Assembly: GCF_029490015.1 (NCBI RefSeq) | Contig: NZ_CP120468.1 | Coordinates: forward strand, 744,001-808,000 | DNA: 64,000 bases | Source: Halobaculum limi | GTDB lineage: Archaea; Halobacteriota; Halobacteria; Halobacteriales; Haloferacaceae | Reading direction: 5' to 3' | Shown: positions 1-8,714 of the stretch, in pieces | Numbering within the stretch: the first letter of the stretch is position 1 | Layout: every line of letters begins with the position of its first letter | Notes under the pieces: generated by a model | Told to the model about the DNA's origin: nothing | Seen by the model: only the letters and a program-made list of their open reading frames with translations | Databases searched by the model: none | Made by a program: the position numbers and the translations under genes

Positions 1-1
1 C

Positions 2-175
2 CTGCCGGTGGCCGCCTACAACGTCAGCGGCGAGTACGCGATGTTGCACGCTGCCGCCGACCGCGGATGGCTAGACTTGGAGGCGACCGCGAAAGAGTCG
101 CTGCTGTCGATGAAGCGTGCGGGCGCGGATCTGATCCTCACGTACTTCGCCGAGGACGTCGCGGAATCGCTGTAG
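2..175 (+). CDS. hemB: Porphobilinogen synthase (delta-aminolevulinate dehydratase), C-terminal end
   Basis: Only the last 57 codons are present; the 5' part lies before the window. The reading frame shows the typical HemB C terminus: a [14 protein letters not shown] segment, then the ending [15 protein letters not shown]. HemB condenses two 5-aminolevulinate molecules to porphobilinogen in cytoplasmic haem and corrinoid synthesis. The Schiff-base lysines and metal-site residues would be upstream and cannot be checked. The assignment rests on the conserved C-terminal motif, which is highly characteristic. The next gene starts about 60 bases downstream behind its own TATA-like box, so the two are probably transcribed separately. 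Confidence 0.9.
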   Translation: MPVAAYNVSGEYAMLHAAADRGWLDLEATAKESLLSMKRAGADLILTYFAEDVAESL

Positions 176-206
176 CCGGCGGGCATCGACCTGGAGAACA
201 CGAACC

Positions 207-213
207 GTTTTAC
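207..213 (+). promoter_or_regulatory. TATA-like box before the acidic protein gene
   Basis: GTTTTAC lies 24 to 30 bases before the ATG at 237. That is the distance expected for a leaderless haloarchaeal transcript. Confidence 0.45.
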
Positions 214-236
214 CCGCGTCCGAACACCCTGGCTGT

Positions 237-1241
237 ATGCATCGGCCGGCGGTCCCGGACGCGTACGTCGAGGAGGTCGCACAGCGCACCGACTTCTCGG
301 TCGACGACGTTCGCATCGGCCTGCGCGTCCTTCACGACGCCATCCAAGGTCGGATCGCCGACCAGTACCGCCGCGCCCGCAACGACGACACCCCGAACCA
401 CCTGCTCACCGACGACGCGTCCTCGGCGTGGTTCGCGTTCGCCTTCGCCGACCTCCGGGCGGAACTGGAGGCCGCCGGCTACGAGATGGACGCGGACCTC
501 CTCGCGGCGGTCGCCGCGGTCAACATGACGGTGTTTCAGGAGGTCCACGACCGCACCGTCTCGTTCCCGCGGTCGCTCGCGGACGCCAGCGACACGCCGT
601 TCTTCTACCCCGTCCACGTCGAGAAGCCGTCGTGGTGGCGGGAGGCAGAGACGCGGACGCTGCGCTCGCTGGTCGGCCTCTTGGAGTCGGGGGCGTCGCC
701 CGCGGCGGCGATGGACGCGTGGGCCGTCAACCTCGCCGGTCTCGACCCCGCTGACTGGGCGTCGATCCGCGGCGTCGAACCCGACCGCGTCCGCGCGAAC
801 GCCGCCGACGCGCCCGACCCTGCCCCGGAAGCGGCCGACGGCCTCCGCGCGGAGGCACGCGAGGGCGTCCCCGACGGACCGTACGATCCCGAGACTGATC
901 GGCTGTTCGTCCCGACGACCGACCAACTCGCGGCCGCACGCGACGCGGCCGACGAGGAGGACGCGACTGCTGTAGCATCGGACGAGAGCGCCGACGCCGA
1001 CGACGGCGCAGACTCCGATGAAGACGCCACCGCTGTGGAAGACGCCGACCCGGACGGCCTCGCGGGCATCGACCCCGACGATGTCCTCGCTGGCGACGTC
1101 GACGCCGCCGACCTCCCGGAGTACGCGGTGCAGGGTGACGATGGGCCCGCAGATGCCGGGAGCGACGATGGCGACAGTGACGACGACCACGACGGCCGCT
1201 TCATCGACGGGGCGGCCGCGTTCGACTCCGACGACAGGTAA
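237..1241 (+). CDS. Acidic protein of unknown function
   Basis: 334 residues; I do not recognise the family. Residues 1 to about 185 look like a folded, mainly helical domain with aromatic patches (WFAFAFADL, PSWWREAETRTLRSL). From about residue 215 the chain turns into a long disordered, Asp/Glu/Ala-rich tail typical of halophilic proteins. No signal peptide, membrane segment or cysteine motif is visible. The ATG at 237 fits a TATA-like box about 27 bases upstream. Long open frames on the opposite strand here are a by-product of GC-rich codon use. The neighbours (hemB and a small membrane protein) do not suggest a function. Confidence 0.8.
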   Translation: MHRPAVPDAYVEEVAQRTDFSVDDVRIGLRVLHDAIQGRIADQYRRARNDDTPNHLLTDDASSAWFAFAFADLRAELEAAGYEMDADLLAAVAAVNMTVFQEVHDRTVSFPRSLADASDTPFFYPVHVEKPSWWREAETRTLRSLVGLLESGASPAAAMDAWAVNLAGLDPADWASIRGVEPDRVRANAADAPDPAPEAADGLRAEAREGVPDGPYDPETDRLFVPTTDQLAAARDAADEEDATAVASDESADADDGADSDEDATAVEDADPDGLAGIDPDDVLAGDVDAADLPEYAVQGDDGPADAGSDDGDSDDDHDGRFIDGAAAFDSDDR

Positions 1242-1268
1242 ATACCGGCGGCTGTCGTTCTCTCGGGT

Positions 1269-1634
1269 ATGACAAACTGGCGTGCGGTCGCGTGGGGAGC
1301 GGTCGTCTTCCTCGTCATCGCGACGTTCGGAACCGCCATCCCCATCATTGGACAGATCGGTGCGGGGATCATCGGCGGCGCAGTCGCGGGCTACATCGCC
1401 GGCGGGGGCCTCGGCAACGGCGCGTACCACGGCCTGCTCGCGGGGTCGGTGACGGGCGTCGCGTTCAGCGTGTTGCTGGCGCTGTTCGGCAGCGTCATCG
1501 GCCTCGCGGGTGGCGGCCCGTTGGGCGGCTTGCTCGGCGGCGCGGGCGTCCTCGTCCTCGGCGTCGTGCTGACCGTACTGTTCGCGCTCGAATCCGCCGT
1601 CGCTGGCGCGGTGGGTGCGATCCTCGCGGAGTAG
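1269..1634 (+). CDS. DUF5518-type small membrane protein
   Basis: 121 residues, almost entirely hydrophobic, with about four membrane segments rich in Gly and Ala (IIGQIGAGIIGGAVAGYIAGG; GGPLGGLLGGAGVLVLGVVL). The length and glycine-zipper pattern match the haloarchaeal DUF5518 family, whose role is unknown. It starts at ATG 1269, 27 bases after the preceding stop, and a GTAAATA stretch over that stop could serve as its TATA box. The family name is a judgement by eye. Confidence 0.75.
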   Translation: MTNWRAVAWGAVVFLVIATFGTAIPIIGQIGAGIIGGAVAGYIAGGGLGNGAYHGLLAGSVTGVAFSVLLALFGSVIGLAGGGPLGGLLGGAGVLVLGVVLTVLFALESAVAGAVGAILAE

Positions 1635-1663
1635 GCGTTAACTGCGAGACTGCGACCCCTCGC

Positions 1664-2155
1664 TCAGCGGTCGAGGTACTCTTGCTGGATGGCGACAACC
1701 TCCGAGGAGTCGGCACACTCGCTGTAGCGACGCAACGGCTCCTCGTTGAGTTCGAGGAACGTCTCGCCCCACGTGAACTTCGCGAGGATGCGCTCTGCGT
1801 GATCCGGTTCGCCGAGGATGTGGAGGGCGGCGGCGAACGCCTCGACGGTCGTCAACTGCATCGGGCGACCGAAGTTCACAGGGTTGGCGGCGACGAGATA
1901 CGGGAGCGCGCGGTGTTCGCCCGGCAGTGAGAAGCGCGCCTCCCCCGCCGACTCCCACGAGCAGTCGAGGGCGACGAGCGTGTTCGTGTCGACGTCGGCG
2001 GGCGAGAGCGCACGCTCGGCGTGAGGGTTGAGCACGACCCCGTACGGTGTCGCCGCGTCCGAGCGGTGCAACTCGGCCAACTCGAAGCGTTCGAGTTTCT
2101 TCGCCGTACACTTGGCGGGGTCGTCGTCGCCCTCGTACCGGACGTGCAGGTCCAC
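1664..2155 (-). CDS. tsr3: Tsr3-type rRNA aminocarboxypropyltransferase (DUF367)
   Basis: 163 residues. Diagnostic Tsr3 motifs are present: LDCSW (residues 63 to 67), [13 protein letters not shown] (84 to 96), the [14 protein letters not shown] helix and a C-terminal [11 protein letters not shown] block. Tsr3 moves the aminocarboxypropyl group of S-adenosylmethionine onto a hypermodified pseudouridine in the small-subunit rRNA decoding region. I chose the GTG at 2155 because homologues begin close to the [19 protein letters not shown] segment. A TATA-like GCGCTTATTCGC on this strand lies about 20 to 30 bases upstream. The open frame continues further 5' but has no family-like sequence. Confidence 0.88.
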   Translation of the reverse strand: MDLHVRYEGDDDPAKCTAKKLERFELAELHRSDAATPYGVVLNPHAERALSPADVDTNTLVALDCSWESAGEARFSLPGEHRALPYLVAANPVNFGRPMQLTTVEAFAAALHILGEPDHAERILAKFTWGETFLELNEEPLRRYSECADSSEVVAIQQEYLDR

Positions 2156-2221
2156 ACCGAGCGATGTCGACGCGGGCGAATAAGCGCCTCGGAGTGGCCG
2201 ACCGCCCCCGCCGACCGATTG

Positions 2222-2617
2222 ATGCTCGTCGCCGACGCGGATCGATCCGTGACACACGAGTCGGTCGTCCGGGCGTACTACCGGCACATCGACGCCGCCG
2301 CGTACGACGACCTCGCGGCGCTCCTTGCGCCCGAGTTCGTCCACGAGCGACCCGACCAGACGCTCTCGGGCCGGGAGACGTTCGTCCGGTTTATGCGCGA
2401 GGAACGACCCCGAACCGACACCGAACACGCCGTCGACGCGGTGTACGTCCCCGCGGACGGTGAGGACGATACCGGCCACGACGAGGGTGATCTGACTGAG
2501 ATTGTCGCTCGCGGACGACTGCTCGCAGAGACGGGCGAGGAACTGTTCGGCTTCGTCGACGTGTTTCGGGTCGACGCCGACGATGCGCTCACGGCTCTGC
2601 AGACGTACACGGACTGA
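2222..2617 (+). CDS. NTF2-like / SnoaL-fold protein
   Basis: 131 residues. The N-terminal helix [34 protein letters not shown] and the following segment with [13 protein letters not shown] are typical of the SnoaL/NTF2-like cone fold, in which a helical lid covers a beta barrel. Such proteins are small-molecule isomerases, hydrolases or binding modules, and the substrate here cannot be told. The start is uncertain: ATG 2222 is used, and GTG 2249 would begin exactly at the first family helix. It is divergent from tsr3. Confidence 0.7.
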   Translation: MLVADADRSVTHESVVRAYYRHIDAAAYDDLAALLAPEFVHERPDQTLSGRETFVRFMREERPRTDTEHAVDAVYVPADGEDDTGHDEGDLTEIVARGRLLAETGEELFGFVDVFRVDADDALTALQTYTD

Positions 2618-2637
2618 GGGCCCGGTCGCCGACTCGC

Positions 2638-4017
2638 CTACTCCTTCTCGCCGGCGCCGACGGCGCTCTCGCCGACCTTCTCGCTGCCCTCGATCACTTC
2701 GCGGCCGCCCATATACGGCTGGAGCGGTTCGGGCACGTCGACGGTGCCGTCGTCGTTCTGGTAGTACTCGAGGATGGCGACGACGACGCGCGGGACGGCG
2801 ACGCCCGACCCGTTGAGCGTGTGGAGGTACTCCGCCGACTCGTGACGCTCGGGGCGGAAGCGCAGGCCCGCGCGCCGCGCTTGGAAGTCGCGGAAGTTCG
2901 ACACCGACGACACCTCAAGCCAGCGACCGCCCTGTTCGGGGCCGTCTTCCATGTCGTCGCCGGGCGCCCACACCTCGATGTCGTACTTTTTCGCCTGCGT
3001 GAAGCCCAGGTCGCCGGTACACATCTCGAGGATGCGGTACGGAAGATTCAGCCGCTTCAGCACCTCCTCGGCCTCCTCGACGAGGGCCTCGAATCGCTCG
3101 TCGCTGTGCTCGGGGCGCACGAAGTTGACCAGTTCCACCTTGTTGAACTGGTGGACGCGGACGATGCCGCGAGTCTCGGTGCCGTGTTCGCCCGCCTCGC
3201 GGCGGAAGTTCGGCGAGTACGCTTGGTGTTTGATCGGGAGGTCGTCGTCGAGGAGGATTTCGTCGCGGTACATGTTCGTGACCGGCACCTCGGCGGTCGG
3301 CAACAGCCACAGGTCGTCGTCGTCGATGTCGTCGGCGTTCTCGTCGCCGACGCGGTAGGCGTCCTCGACGAACTTCGGGAACTGCCCGGTCCCCTCCATC
3401 GACTTCGAGTTGACGGGGATCGGTGGGAACACGTCGGTGTACCCCTGCTCGCGGTGGACTTCGAGGAAAAACTGGATCAGCGCGTGCTCCAGCATCGCGC
3501 CCTCGCCTTTCGCGAAGTAGAAGCCGCCACCCGACACCTTCGCGCCGCGGTCGAAGTCGAGGATGTCCAGGTCCTCGCCCAGATCGTAGTGGGGAGTCAC
3601 GTCGTCGGGCACCGCGCGCAGGTCGTCGAACCCCTCGCGACGCCGTTCGACGTTCTCCGACTCATCCTCGCCGACGGGCACGTCGTCGTCGGGGACCTGC
3701 GGGAGGTGCAACATCGCATCGTGGAGTTCGTCCTCCAGTTCGTCGGCGCGCGCCTCGATCTGCTGGAGTTCGGCTTTCAGATCCTGGCTCTTGTCGATGG
3801 CCTCCTGCGCCTCTTCCTCCTTGCCTTCCTGTTTCAGGCGACCGATCTTCGACGACACCTCGTTTCGCTCGTGTCGGAGCGTGTCGCCACGGCCTTTCAG
3901 GTCGCGCCACTCCTCGTCCAGTTCGAGGATCCGGTCGAGGTCCACGTCGACACCCTTGTGCTCGATGCCCTCGCGGACCTCCTCCGGATGCTCGCGGAGG
4001 TACTGCCTCGAAATCAT
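2638..4017 (-). CDS. serS: Seryl-tRNA synthetase
   Basis: 459 residues, the usual length of the bacterial/haloarchaeal class IIa SerRS. It charges tRNA-Ser, and through it tRNA-Sec where present. An N-terminal coiled-coil arm spans about residues 30 to 110 (lysine/glutamate heptads) and binds the long variable arm of tRNA-Ser. The catalytic core has motif 2 ([21 protein letters not shown]) and motif 3 ([15 protein letters not shown]). The ATG at 4017 ([14 protein letters not shown]) matches the conserved family start. A TATA-like box reading GGTTTAGGCC on this strand lies about 30 bases upstream. Confidence 0.96.
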   Translation of the reverse strand: MISRQYLREHPEEVREGIEHKGVDVDLDRILELDEEWRDLKGRGDTLRHERNEVSSKIGRLKQEGKEEEAQEAIDKSQDLKAELQQIEARADELEDELHDAMLHLPQVPDDDVPVGEDESENVERRREGFDDLRAVPDDVTPHYDLGEDLDILDFDRGAKVSGGGFYFAKGEGAMLEHALIQFFLEVHREQGYTDVFPPIPVNSKSMEGTGQFPKFVEDAYRVGDENADDIDDDDLWLLPTAEVPVTNMYRDEILLDDDLPIKHQAYSPNFRREAGEHGTETRGIVRVHQFNKVELVNFVRPEHSDERFEALVEEAEEVLKRLNLPYRILEMCTGDLGFTQAKKYDIEVWAPGDDMEDGPEQGGRWLEVSSVSNFRDFQARRAGLRFRPERHESAEYLHTLNGSGVAVPRVVVAILEYYQNDDGTVDVPEPLQPYMGGREVIEGSEKVGESAVGAGEKE

Positions 4018-4124
4018 TTGATGGGGATTCCGGGGGTTCGGCCTAAACCGTGTCGGGTCTGTGTGGCTGTGTGGCTCGGATCGATCGCCGGGTGGCTCCG
4101 AAAAAAGCGGCGTGCCGGGCGTCG

Positions 4125-5258
4125 TTACCGACTGAACTCGATCGCCGCGCCTTGGCCGAAGCCGACACACAGCGACGCGAGGCCGCGGTCGACGTCGCGT
4201 TTGATCATCTCGTGGATGAGCGTCACCGGGAGACGCGCGCCGGAGGCCCCAAGCGGGTGGCCAAGCGCGATTGCGCCGCCGTTGACGTTGTAGATGTCCT
4301 CGTCGATGCCGAGTTCGCGGCGGGTGTACTCACACTGGGAGGCGAACGCCTCGTTCACCTCGACCAGACCGTAGTCGTCGATGTCCGTGCCCGCACGCTC
4401 CAACAGGCCGCGGGTGGCCGGGACCGGCCCGATGCCCATCACGGTCGGGTCGACGCCCGCGACGTTGTTCGTGCCGACCTCCGCGAGGACGTCGAGGCCG
4501 TGTTCGTCCGCGAACTCCTTCGAGCAGACGAGCGTCGCCGCCGCGCCGTCGGTGATCTGCGAGGAGTTGCCGGCCGTCACGCTCCCGTCGCCGGTGAACG
4601 CCGGTGACAGACCCGCCAGCGTTTCTACGTCGGTGTCGTGGCGGATGCCCTCGTCCTCGGTGACGACGCCCTCCTCCGTCTCGATGGGGACGATTTCGTC
4701 GTCGAAGCGGCCGGATTCGGTCGCCGCAGACGCACGCTGGTGCGAGCGAACGGCGAACTCGTCTTGAGCCTCGCGGGACACCTCGTGCTCCTCGGCGACC
4801 TTCTCGGCGGTCATCCCCATCTGCAACTGGAAGATGTTGTACTGCTCGGAGAGTTCGGGGTGGAGGTGCTGGTAGGAGTCGCCGTCCATCGGGACGCGCG
4901 ACATCGACTCGACGCCGCCCGCGATGATGCAGTCGCGATTGCCCGCGGCGACCGCGTCGCTCGCTGAGATGATCGACTGCATCGAGGAGGCACACCAGCG
5001 GTTGATCGTCGTCGCGGGTGTCCCTTCGCCCAACTCCGAGAGCAGGGCGATGACGCGGGCGACGTTGTTGTCCTGTTCGCCACGCTGTTGGGCGACTCCC
5101 CACATCAGGTCGTCGACGGCGTCGGGGTCGACGTCGTGTTCGTCGAGGATGTGGTCGATGAGAGCCGTCGACAGATCCTCGCTGCGGACGTCCGCGAAGA
5201 CGCCGCCTTGCCTGCCGAACGGGGTTCGATACGCGGCCGCAATGACGGGCGTTGCCAT
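4125..5258 (-). CDS. Thiolase family protein (acetyl-CoA C-acyltransferase)
   Basis: 377 residues, normal for a thiolase. The acyl-carrying cysteine is Cys89 in [10 protein letters not shown]. The C-terminal catalytic His is in [10 protein letters not shown] and the second Cys in [11 protein letters not shown], so all three catalytic motifs are intact. The enzyme condenses or cleaves acyl-CoA with CoA, in beta-oxidation or acetoacetyl-CoA formation; haloarchaea have several paralogues and the substrate is not decidable here. The ATG at 5258 is favoured because an ideal TATA box (GATTTATCAC on this strand) lies about 25 to 33 bases before it; the open frame extends further but without family similarity. 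Confidence 0.92.
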   Translation of the reverse strand: MATPVIAAAYRTPFGRQGGVFADVRSEDLSTALIDHILDEHDVDPDAVDDLMWGVAQQRGEQDNNVARVIALLSELGEGTPATTINRWCASSMQSIISASDAVAAGNRDCIIAGGVESMSRVPMDGDSYQHLHPELSEQYNIFQLQMGMTAEKVAEEHEVSREAQDEFAVRSHQRASAATESGRFDDEIVPIETEEGVVTEDEGIRHDTDVETLAGLSPAFTGDGSVTAGNSSQITDGAAATLVCSKEFADEHGLDVLAEVGTNNVAGVDPTVMGIGPVPATRGLLERAGTDIDDYGLVEVNEAFASQCEYTRRELGIDEDIYNVNGGAIALGHPLGASGARLPVTLIHEMIKRDVDRGLASLCVGFGQGAAIEFSR

Positions 5259-5281
5259 ACACCTCCCTCGCGGGTCTGTGG

Positions 5282-5290
5282 TGATAAATC
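5282..5290 (-). promoter_or_regulatory. TATA box of the thiolase gene
   Basis: On the minus strand the sequence reads GATTTATCA, about 25 to 32 bases before the thiolase ATG. It is a strong haloarchaeal TATA match and implies a leaderless transcript. Confidence 0.6.
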
Positions 5291-5401
5291 CGGGAGAACC
5301 GGACACCCGTTTCACGGCGTTGCCGCGTCGGCGCGAGGAGCGCACGCGTCGGCTCGGACGCTTCGACGGGCTTAACAGCCTCCGAGGGCAACGTCGCGGG
5401 G

Positions 5402-6796
5402 ATGAGTGACCCGGCAGAGGACGTGGTCGAGCTTCTCGTGACCGCCCACCGCTACAACGAGGACCGCGACCTCGACGCCGACGATTTACCGCCCCGATAC
5501 CGTCGCGTCTTCTGGAGCGAGTCGCCCGAAGACGAGGCGGGCCCCGGCGGCGTGGAGCGCCCGCTCCACGTGACCGAATCGACCGCGAAGACAGCCACGG
5601 GCGTCGAACGACCGTGGGAGGCCATCTCGGACCTCCTGTTCACCCAGCGAAAGGACTTCTCCGGTGAGGTGTCGCTGTCGCAACCGGAGATGGGGACCGA
5701 GTGGCTCCTCGACCGCGTCGACGACGAGGACCTTCGCGAGAATCCCGTCCTGGCGAAGATCGCAGAGGAAGCCGACGACGCCGACTTCTCGGTGACCCAC
5801 GCCGAGGCGCGCGAGGAGAACCGTCCCGTCCGCGCCGACCGCGTGTGGATCGACGCACTCCTCGGCGAGTACTTCGACGAGGAGGAAGACGCCGAGATGC
5901 TCGATCTCGTCACAGTGAAAGCGCCCGAGGAGATCGAGATGACGCTGCAGGATCTGGTGCTCACCACGGACCAAGAGGGCGAGATCCGGAAACTGATGAA
6001 GGCCATCGAGCACCGCGAGTACCTCGCCAACATCGGCCTCCGAGAGATCGGGAAACTCCTGTTCGTCGGCCCGCCGGGCACGGGGAAGACGACTGCTGCC
6101 CGCGCACTCGCGCACGAACTCGGCCTCCCGTTCGTCGAGGTGAAACTGTCGATGGTGACGAGTCAGTACCTCGGGGAGACGGCGAAGAACGTCGAGAAGA
6201 CGTTCGAAGTGGCCAAACGCCTCGCGCCGTGTATCCTGTTCATCGACGAGTTCGACTCCGTCGCCAAGACCCGGAAATCCGACGAACACGCCGCGCTCAA
6301 GCGCGCGGTCAACACCCTGCTGAAGTCCATCGACGAGGTGTCGCTCGTTCGCGACGAGGTGTTGCTCATCTCGGCGACGAACCACCCCGACCAACTCGAC
6401 GCCGCGGCGTGGCGGCGCTTCGACGAGATCGTCAACTTCCCCAAGCCCGACCGGCAGATGCGCTCGGACATCCTCCGCGTCATCACCCGGCAGATGGAGA
6501 TCGCGGACTTCGACCCCGACGAGGTCGCCGATCGAACCGAAGGCCTCACCGGGAGCGACCTCCGTCTCGTCCTCCGGGAAGCCGTGTTAGAGGCGCTCAC
6601 CGAAGAGCGGATGTCCATCACACAGGAGGACATCATGGACGCCGTGCAGGACTTCGAGGAGCGTGACAACCTCAAGAATATGGACATGATCGACGGCGAG
6701 GGTGCGGAAGTCGTCGGCGACGGTGCGGGTCACGATCACGACCACGATCACGACCACGATCACGACCACGATCACGACCACGATCACGACCACTGA
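5402..6796 (+). CDS. AAA ATPase with His-Asp repeat tail
   Basis: 464 residues. The AAA core shows Walker A GPPGTGKTT (about residues 223 to 231), Walker B ILFIDEFDS (about 278), the second region of homology with ATNHPDQLDAAAWRRFDE, and an AAA lid with LTGSDLRLVLREAV. The first 190 residues are acidic and not recognised. Proteins of this type remodel or unfold other proteins; the client is unknown. The last 21 residues alternate His and Asp (11 His, 10 Asp), encoded by five copies of the 12-base unit CACGATCACGAC plus CAC, which suggests metal binding. A GCTTAAC box about 30 bases before ATG 5402 is the likely promoter. Confidence 0.9.
   Translation: MSDPAEDVVELLVTAHRYNEDRDLDADDLPPRYRRVFWSESPEDEAGPGGVERPLHVTESTAKTATGVERPWEAISDLLFTQRKDFSGEVSLSQPEMGTEWLLDRVDDEDLRENPVLAKIAEEADDADFSVTHAEAREENRPVRADRVWIDALLGEYFDEEEDAEMLDLVTVKAPEEIEMTLQDLVLTTDQEGEIRKLMKAIEHREYLANIGLREIGKLLFVGPPGTGKTTAARALAHELGLPFVEVKLSMVTSQYLGETAKNVEKTFEVAKRLAPCILFIDEFDSVAKTRKSDEHAALKRAVNTLLKSIDEVSLVRDEVLLISATNHPDQLDAAAWRRFDEIVNFPKPDRQMRSDILRVITRQMEIADFDPDEVADRTEGLTGSDLRLVLREAVLEALTEERMSITQEDIMDAVQDFEERDNLKNMDMIDGEGAEVVGDGAGHDHDHDHDHDHDHDHDHDHDH
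6731..6793 (+). repeat. 12-base tandem repeat encoding the His-Asp tail
   Basis: Five head-to-tail copies of CACGATCACGAC followed by CAC sit at the 3' end of the AAA ATPase gene, in frame and directly before the TGA. The two aspartate codons alternate (GAT, GAC) regularly, which points to slippage or unequal recombination of a 12-base unit rather than independent codon choice. Copy number probably varies between strains. Confidence 0.95.
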
Positions 6797-6828
6797 GATC
6801 GTATCGTACCGACCTGCACACCAGTGGA

Positions 6829-7752
6829 TCAGGCGTCCGCGACGATCTGTTGGTCGAGTAGTTCGAAGGTCTCAGACAGCGTGACCCGCAGGTGGTCGCC
6901 GTCGAACGCGAGGTGGCCGTGGATTCGGATCGGGTCTCGCTCTACGTCGTCAACGACCCAGTCGATGACGTCGGTCCAGATCGGTTCCGACCAGATGTCG
7001 ACGCCTCGCTCTGCGTAGAACGCCCGAACGGGTTCCATCGTGCGTAAGACGGCGGCGGCGTTCGCGATGACGAACCACGAACACCGCGTACACGCGGCCT
7101 GAATCAGGAGTTCTTGTGGGTTCATGTTCGCCGCCTCCCAGTAGTCGGACTCGGTTTTGAGCGTCGTCTCCGTCGCACCACCGCAGTACGGACAACTGCC
7201 GTGAAACATCGCGTTGTGGTCTCGACGGATCCGGGTGTCGAGTGCGTCTGTCACGCTCTCGGGGTTCTCGGGGTCGACTAGGGCCGCCTCGACCGGATAC
7301 TGAACGTCGATAGTCCCACACGCCCGGCAGCCGATGTGCCCCCGGCCGTCCGTGTACCACGCGAAGAGGCCTGCTCCACACTCCTCACAAGAGCGGTCGA
7401 CCTCGACCGGGTCGACCTCGACTGTCGGACCGCCTTGGAGCGCGAGTATCGCCTGATACGCCCGAATCCCGGCGAGCGTGAGTTTGTATCCCCCGTCCGT
7501 CTCTTCGACGAACTTGTCGCACAACTTCCCGAGGTGGTAGGTGAGTTGCCCGCTGTCGTCGATGTCGGCGGCCCGCTGAATCTCCGAGAACGCGAGCGTC
7601 GCGTACCCATCCAGTCCGCTCGCATCGCCCAACGCCGTGATTATCCGGAGTCTGACCTCGTTGGACAGTACCTCGAACGTCCGCGTGGATGGGTGCTCGT
7701 CGTCCACTCCGAACCGGATGCCGCCGGCAACGACATATCTTTCGGATGACAC
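6829..7752 (-). CDS. ArsR-like winged-helix regulator with C-terminal zinc ribbons
   Basis: 307 residues. The N-terminal third (RTFEVLSNEVRLRIITALGD, FSEIQRAADIDDSGQLTYHLGKL) is a winged-helix DNA-binding domain of the haloarchaeal ArsR-like type. It is followed by a zinc ribbon (CEECG then CRACG) and a second Cys cluster (CPYCGG, then CTRCSW). This matches a common haloarchaeal family of transcription regulators with unknown ligands. The GTG at 7752 is taken as start because the domain begins shortly after it and the divergent metallohydrolase begins at 7808; GTG codons slightly downstream are possible. The 55-base divergent gap is the likely shared control region. Confidence 0.8.
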   Translation of the reverse strand: MSSERYVVAGGIRFGVDDEHPSTRTFEVLSNEVRLRIITALGDASGLDGYATLAFSEIQRAADIDDSGQLTYHLGKLCDKFVEETDGGYKLTLAGIRAYQAILALQGGPTVEVDPVEVDRSCEECGAGLFAWYTDGRGHIGCRACGTIDVQYPVEAALVDPENPESVTDALDTRIRRDHNAMFHGSCPYCGGATETTLKTESDYWEAANMNPQELLIQAACTRCSWFVIANAAAVLRTMEPVRAFYAERGVDIWSEPIWTDVIDWVVDDVERDPIRIHGHLAFDGDHLRVTLSETFELLDQQIVADA

Positions 7753-7807
7753 ACTCAGTCGACCACTCCCGACACCGCTTAGTCCCCGCTCTGCGTCTGT
7801 CCGTCGA

Positions 7808-8632
7808 ATGCGCGTCACGCTCCTCGGCACCGGCGACACCACCGGCACGCCGACCGTCGGCTGTGACTGCGACACCTGCGAGGCGGCCCGCGAACGCGGC
7901 ATCGAGCGGTCGCGCTTCTCGGTTCACGTCGAGAACGAGCGTACCGGCGAGTCGCTCCTCATCGACGTCTCGCCCGACTTCCGCCAGCAGTTCCTCGACC
8001 ACGACGTGCCCCTCCCCGACGCCGCGGTGGTCTCGCACATCCACTTCGACCACCTCGACGGCCTCGGCAACGCCTACCGCCTGTTCGACGACCTCCCGGT
8101 GTACGCCGCCGACGAGGTCGACCCCGTGACCGGCGAGTCCGTCGCCGACACCATCCGCTCGAAGTACGACTACCTCGACCGCGTCACCGTCAACGACGTG
8201 ACCCCGTTCGAGTCGGTGCGGATGTGCGGCCTCGACGTGACGCTCGTCCCCGTCGACCACCCGCCGCTGGTCTGTTACGGCCTGTGCGTGGTCGACCCCG
8301 AGACGGGCGCGAAACTGTCGCTGTCGGGCGACACCAGTTACGACGTGCCCGCAGACTCGCGGACCGTCCTCGCGGACCCGGACTTGCTGCTCGCGGACGG
8401 TATCGTCCCCGCGCGCTTCTGTGAGTACCATCCGCTGGGCGGGAAAGACGAGGGACCCGACGGCACGCCGTACACCTTCGGCACAAAGCATATGACTCGC
8501 GAGGGGGCGCTGGCGTTCGCGGACGACCTGAACGCCGAGACGACCCGACTGGTCCACCTCGCGCACTACTACCCGCCCGAGGAGGCGTTCGAAGCGCCGT
8601 TGGCGGTCGACGGCGAGACGTACGACCTGTAG
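7808..8632 (+). CDS. PhnP-like MBL-fold metallohydrolase
   Basis: 274 residues. The metallo-beta-lactamase fold is marked by SHIHFDHLDG with His77, His79, Asp81 and His82, a later GDTSYDVP and the closing LAHYY histidine. A GCDCDTC cluster at residues 18 to 24 is typical of the PhnP branch, where it binds an extra structural zinc. PhnP proteins are cyclic phosphodiesterases, but no phosphonate genes are near, so the substrate is open. ATG 7808 begins directly with the first beta strand (MRVTLLGTGDTTGTP). It is divergent from the zinc-ribbon regulator. Confidence 0.9.
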   Translation: MRVTLLGTGDTTGTPTVGCDCDTCEAARERGIERSRFSVHVENERTGESLLIDVSPDFRQQFLDHDVPLPDAAVVSHIHFDHLDGLGNAYRLFDDLPVYAADEVDPVTGESVADTIRSKYDYLDRVTVNDVTPFESVRMCGLDVTLVPVDHPPLVCYGLCVVDPETGAKLSLSGDTSYDVPADSRTVLADPDLLLADGIVPARFCEYHPLGGKDEGPDGTPYTFGTKHMTREGALAFADDLNAETTRLVHLAHYYPPEEAFEAPLAVDGETYDL

Positions 8633-8714
8633 TCGTCCGGCGAACGCCCGCCGGCGCTCCGATTCTTACACCCCGGCGAAGGTATTTGCGGCTCCGACTC
8701 CTAAGTATGCTATC

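Noticed and set aside
210-1430. A 406-codon minus-strand frame opposite the acidic protein
   Set aside because: Arg/Val-rich, non-acidic composition and no motif; the plus-strand frame has the halophilic signature and a promoter.
2821-4293. A 490-codon plus-strand frame opposite serS
   Set aside because: SerRS on the minus strand is unmistakable; the plus frame is a GC-rich codon shadow without motifs.
6731-6793. Short tandem repeat considered as a CRISPR-like array
   Set aside because: No spacers; the 12-base unit is in frame and codes for the His-Asp tail.
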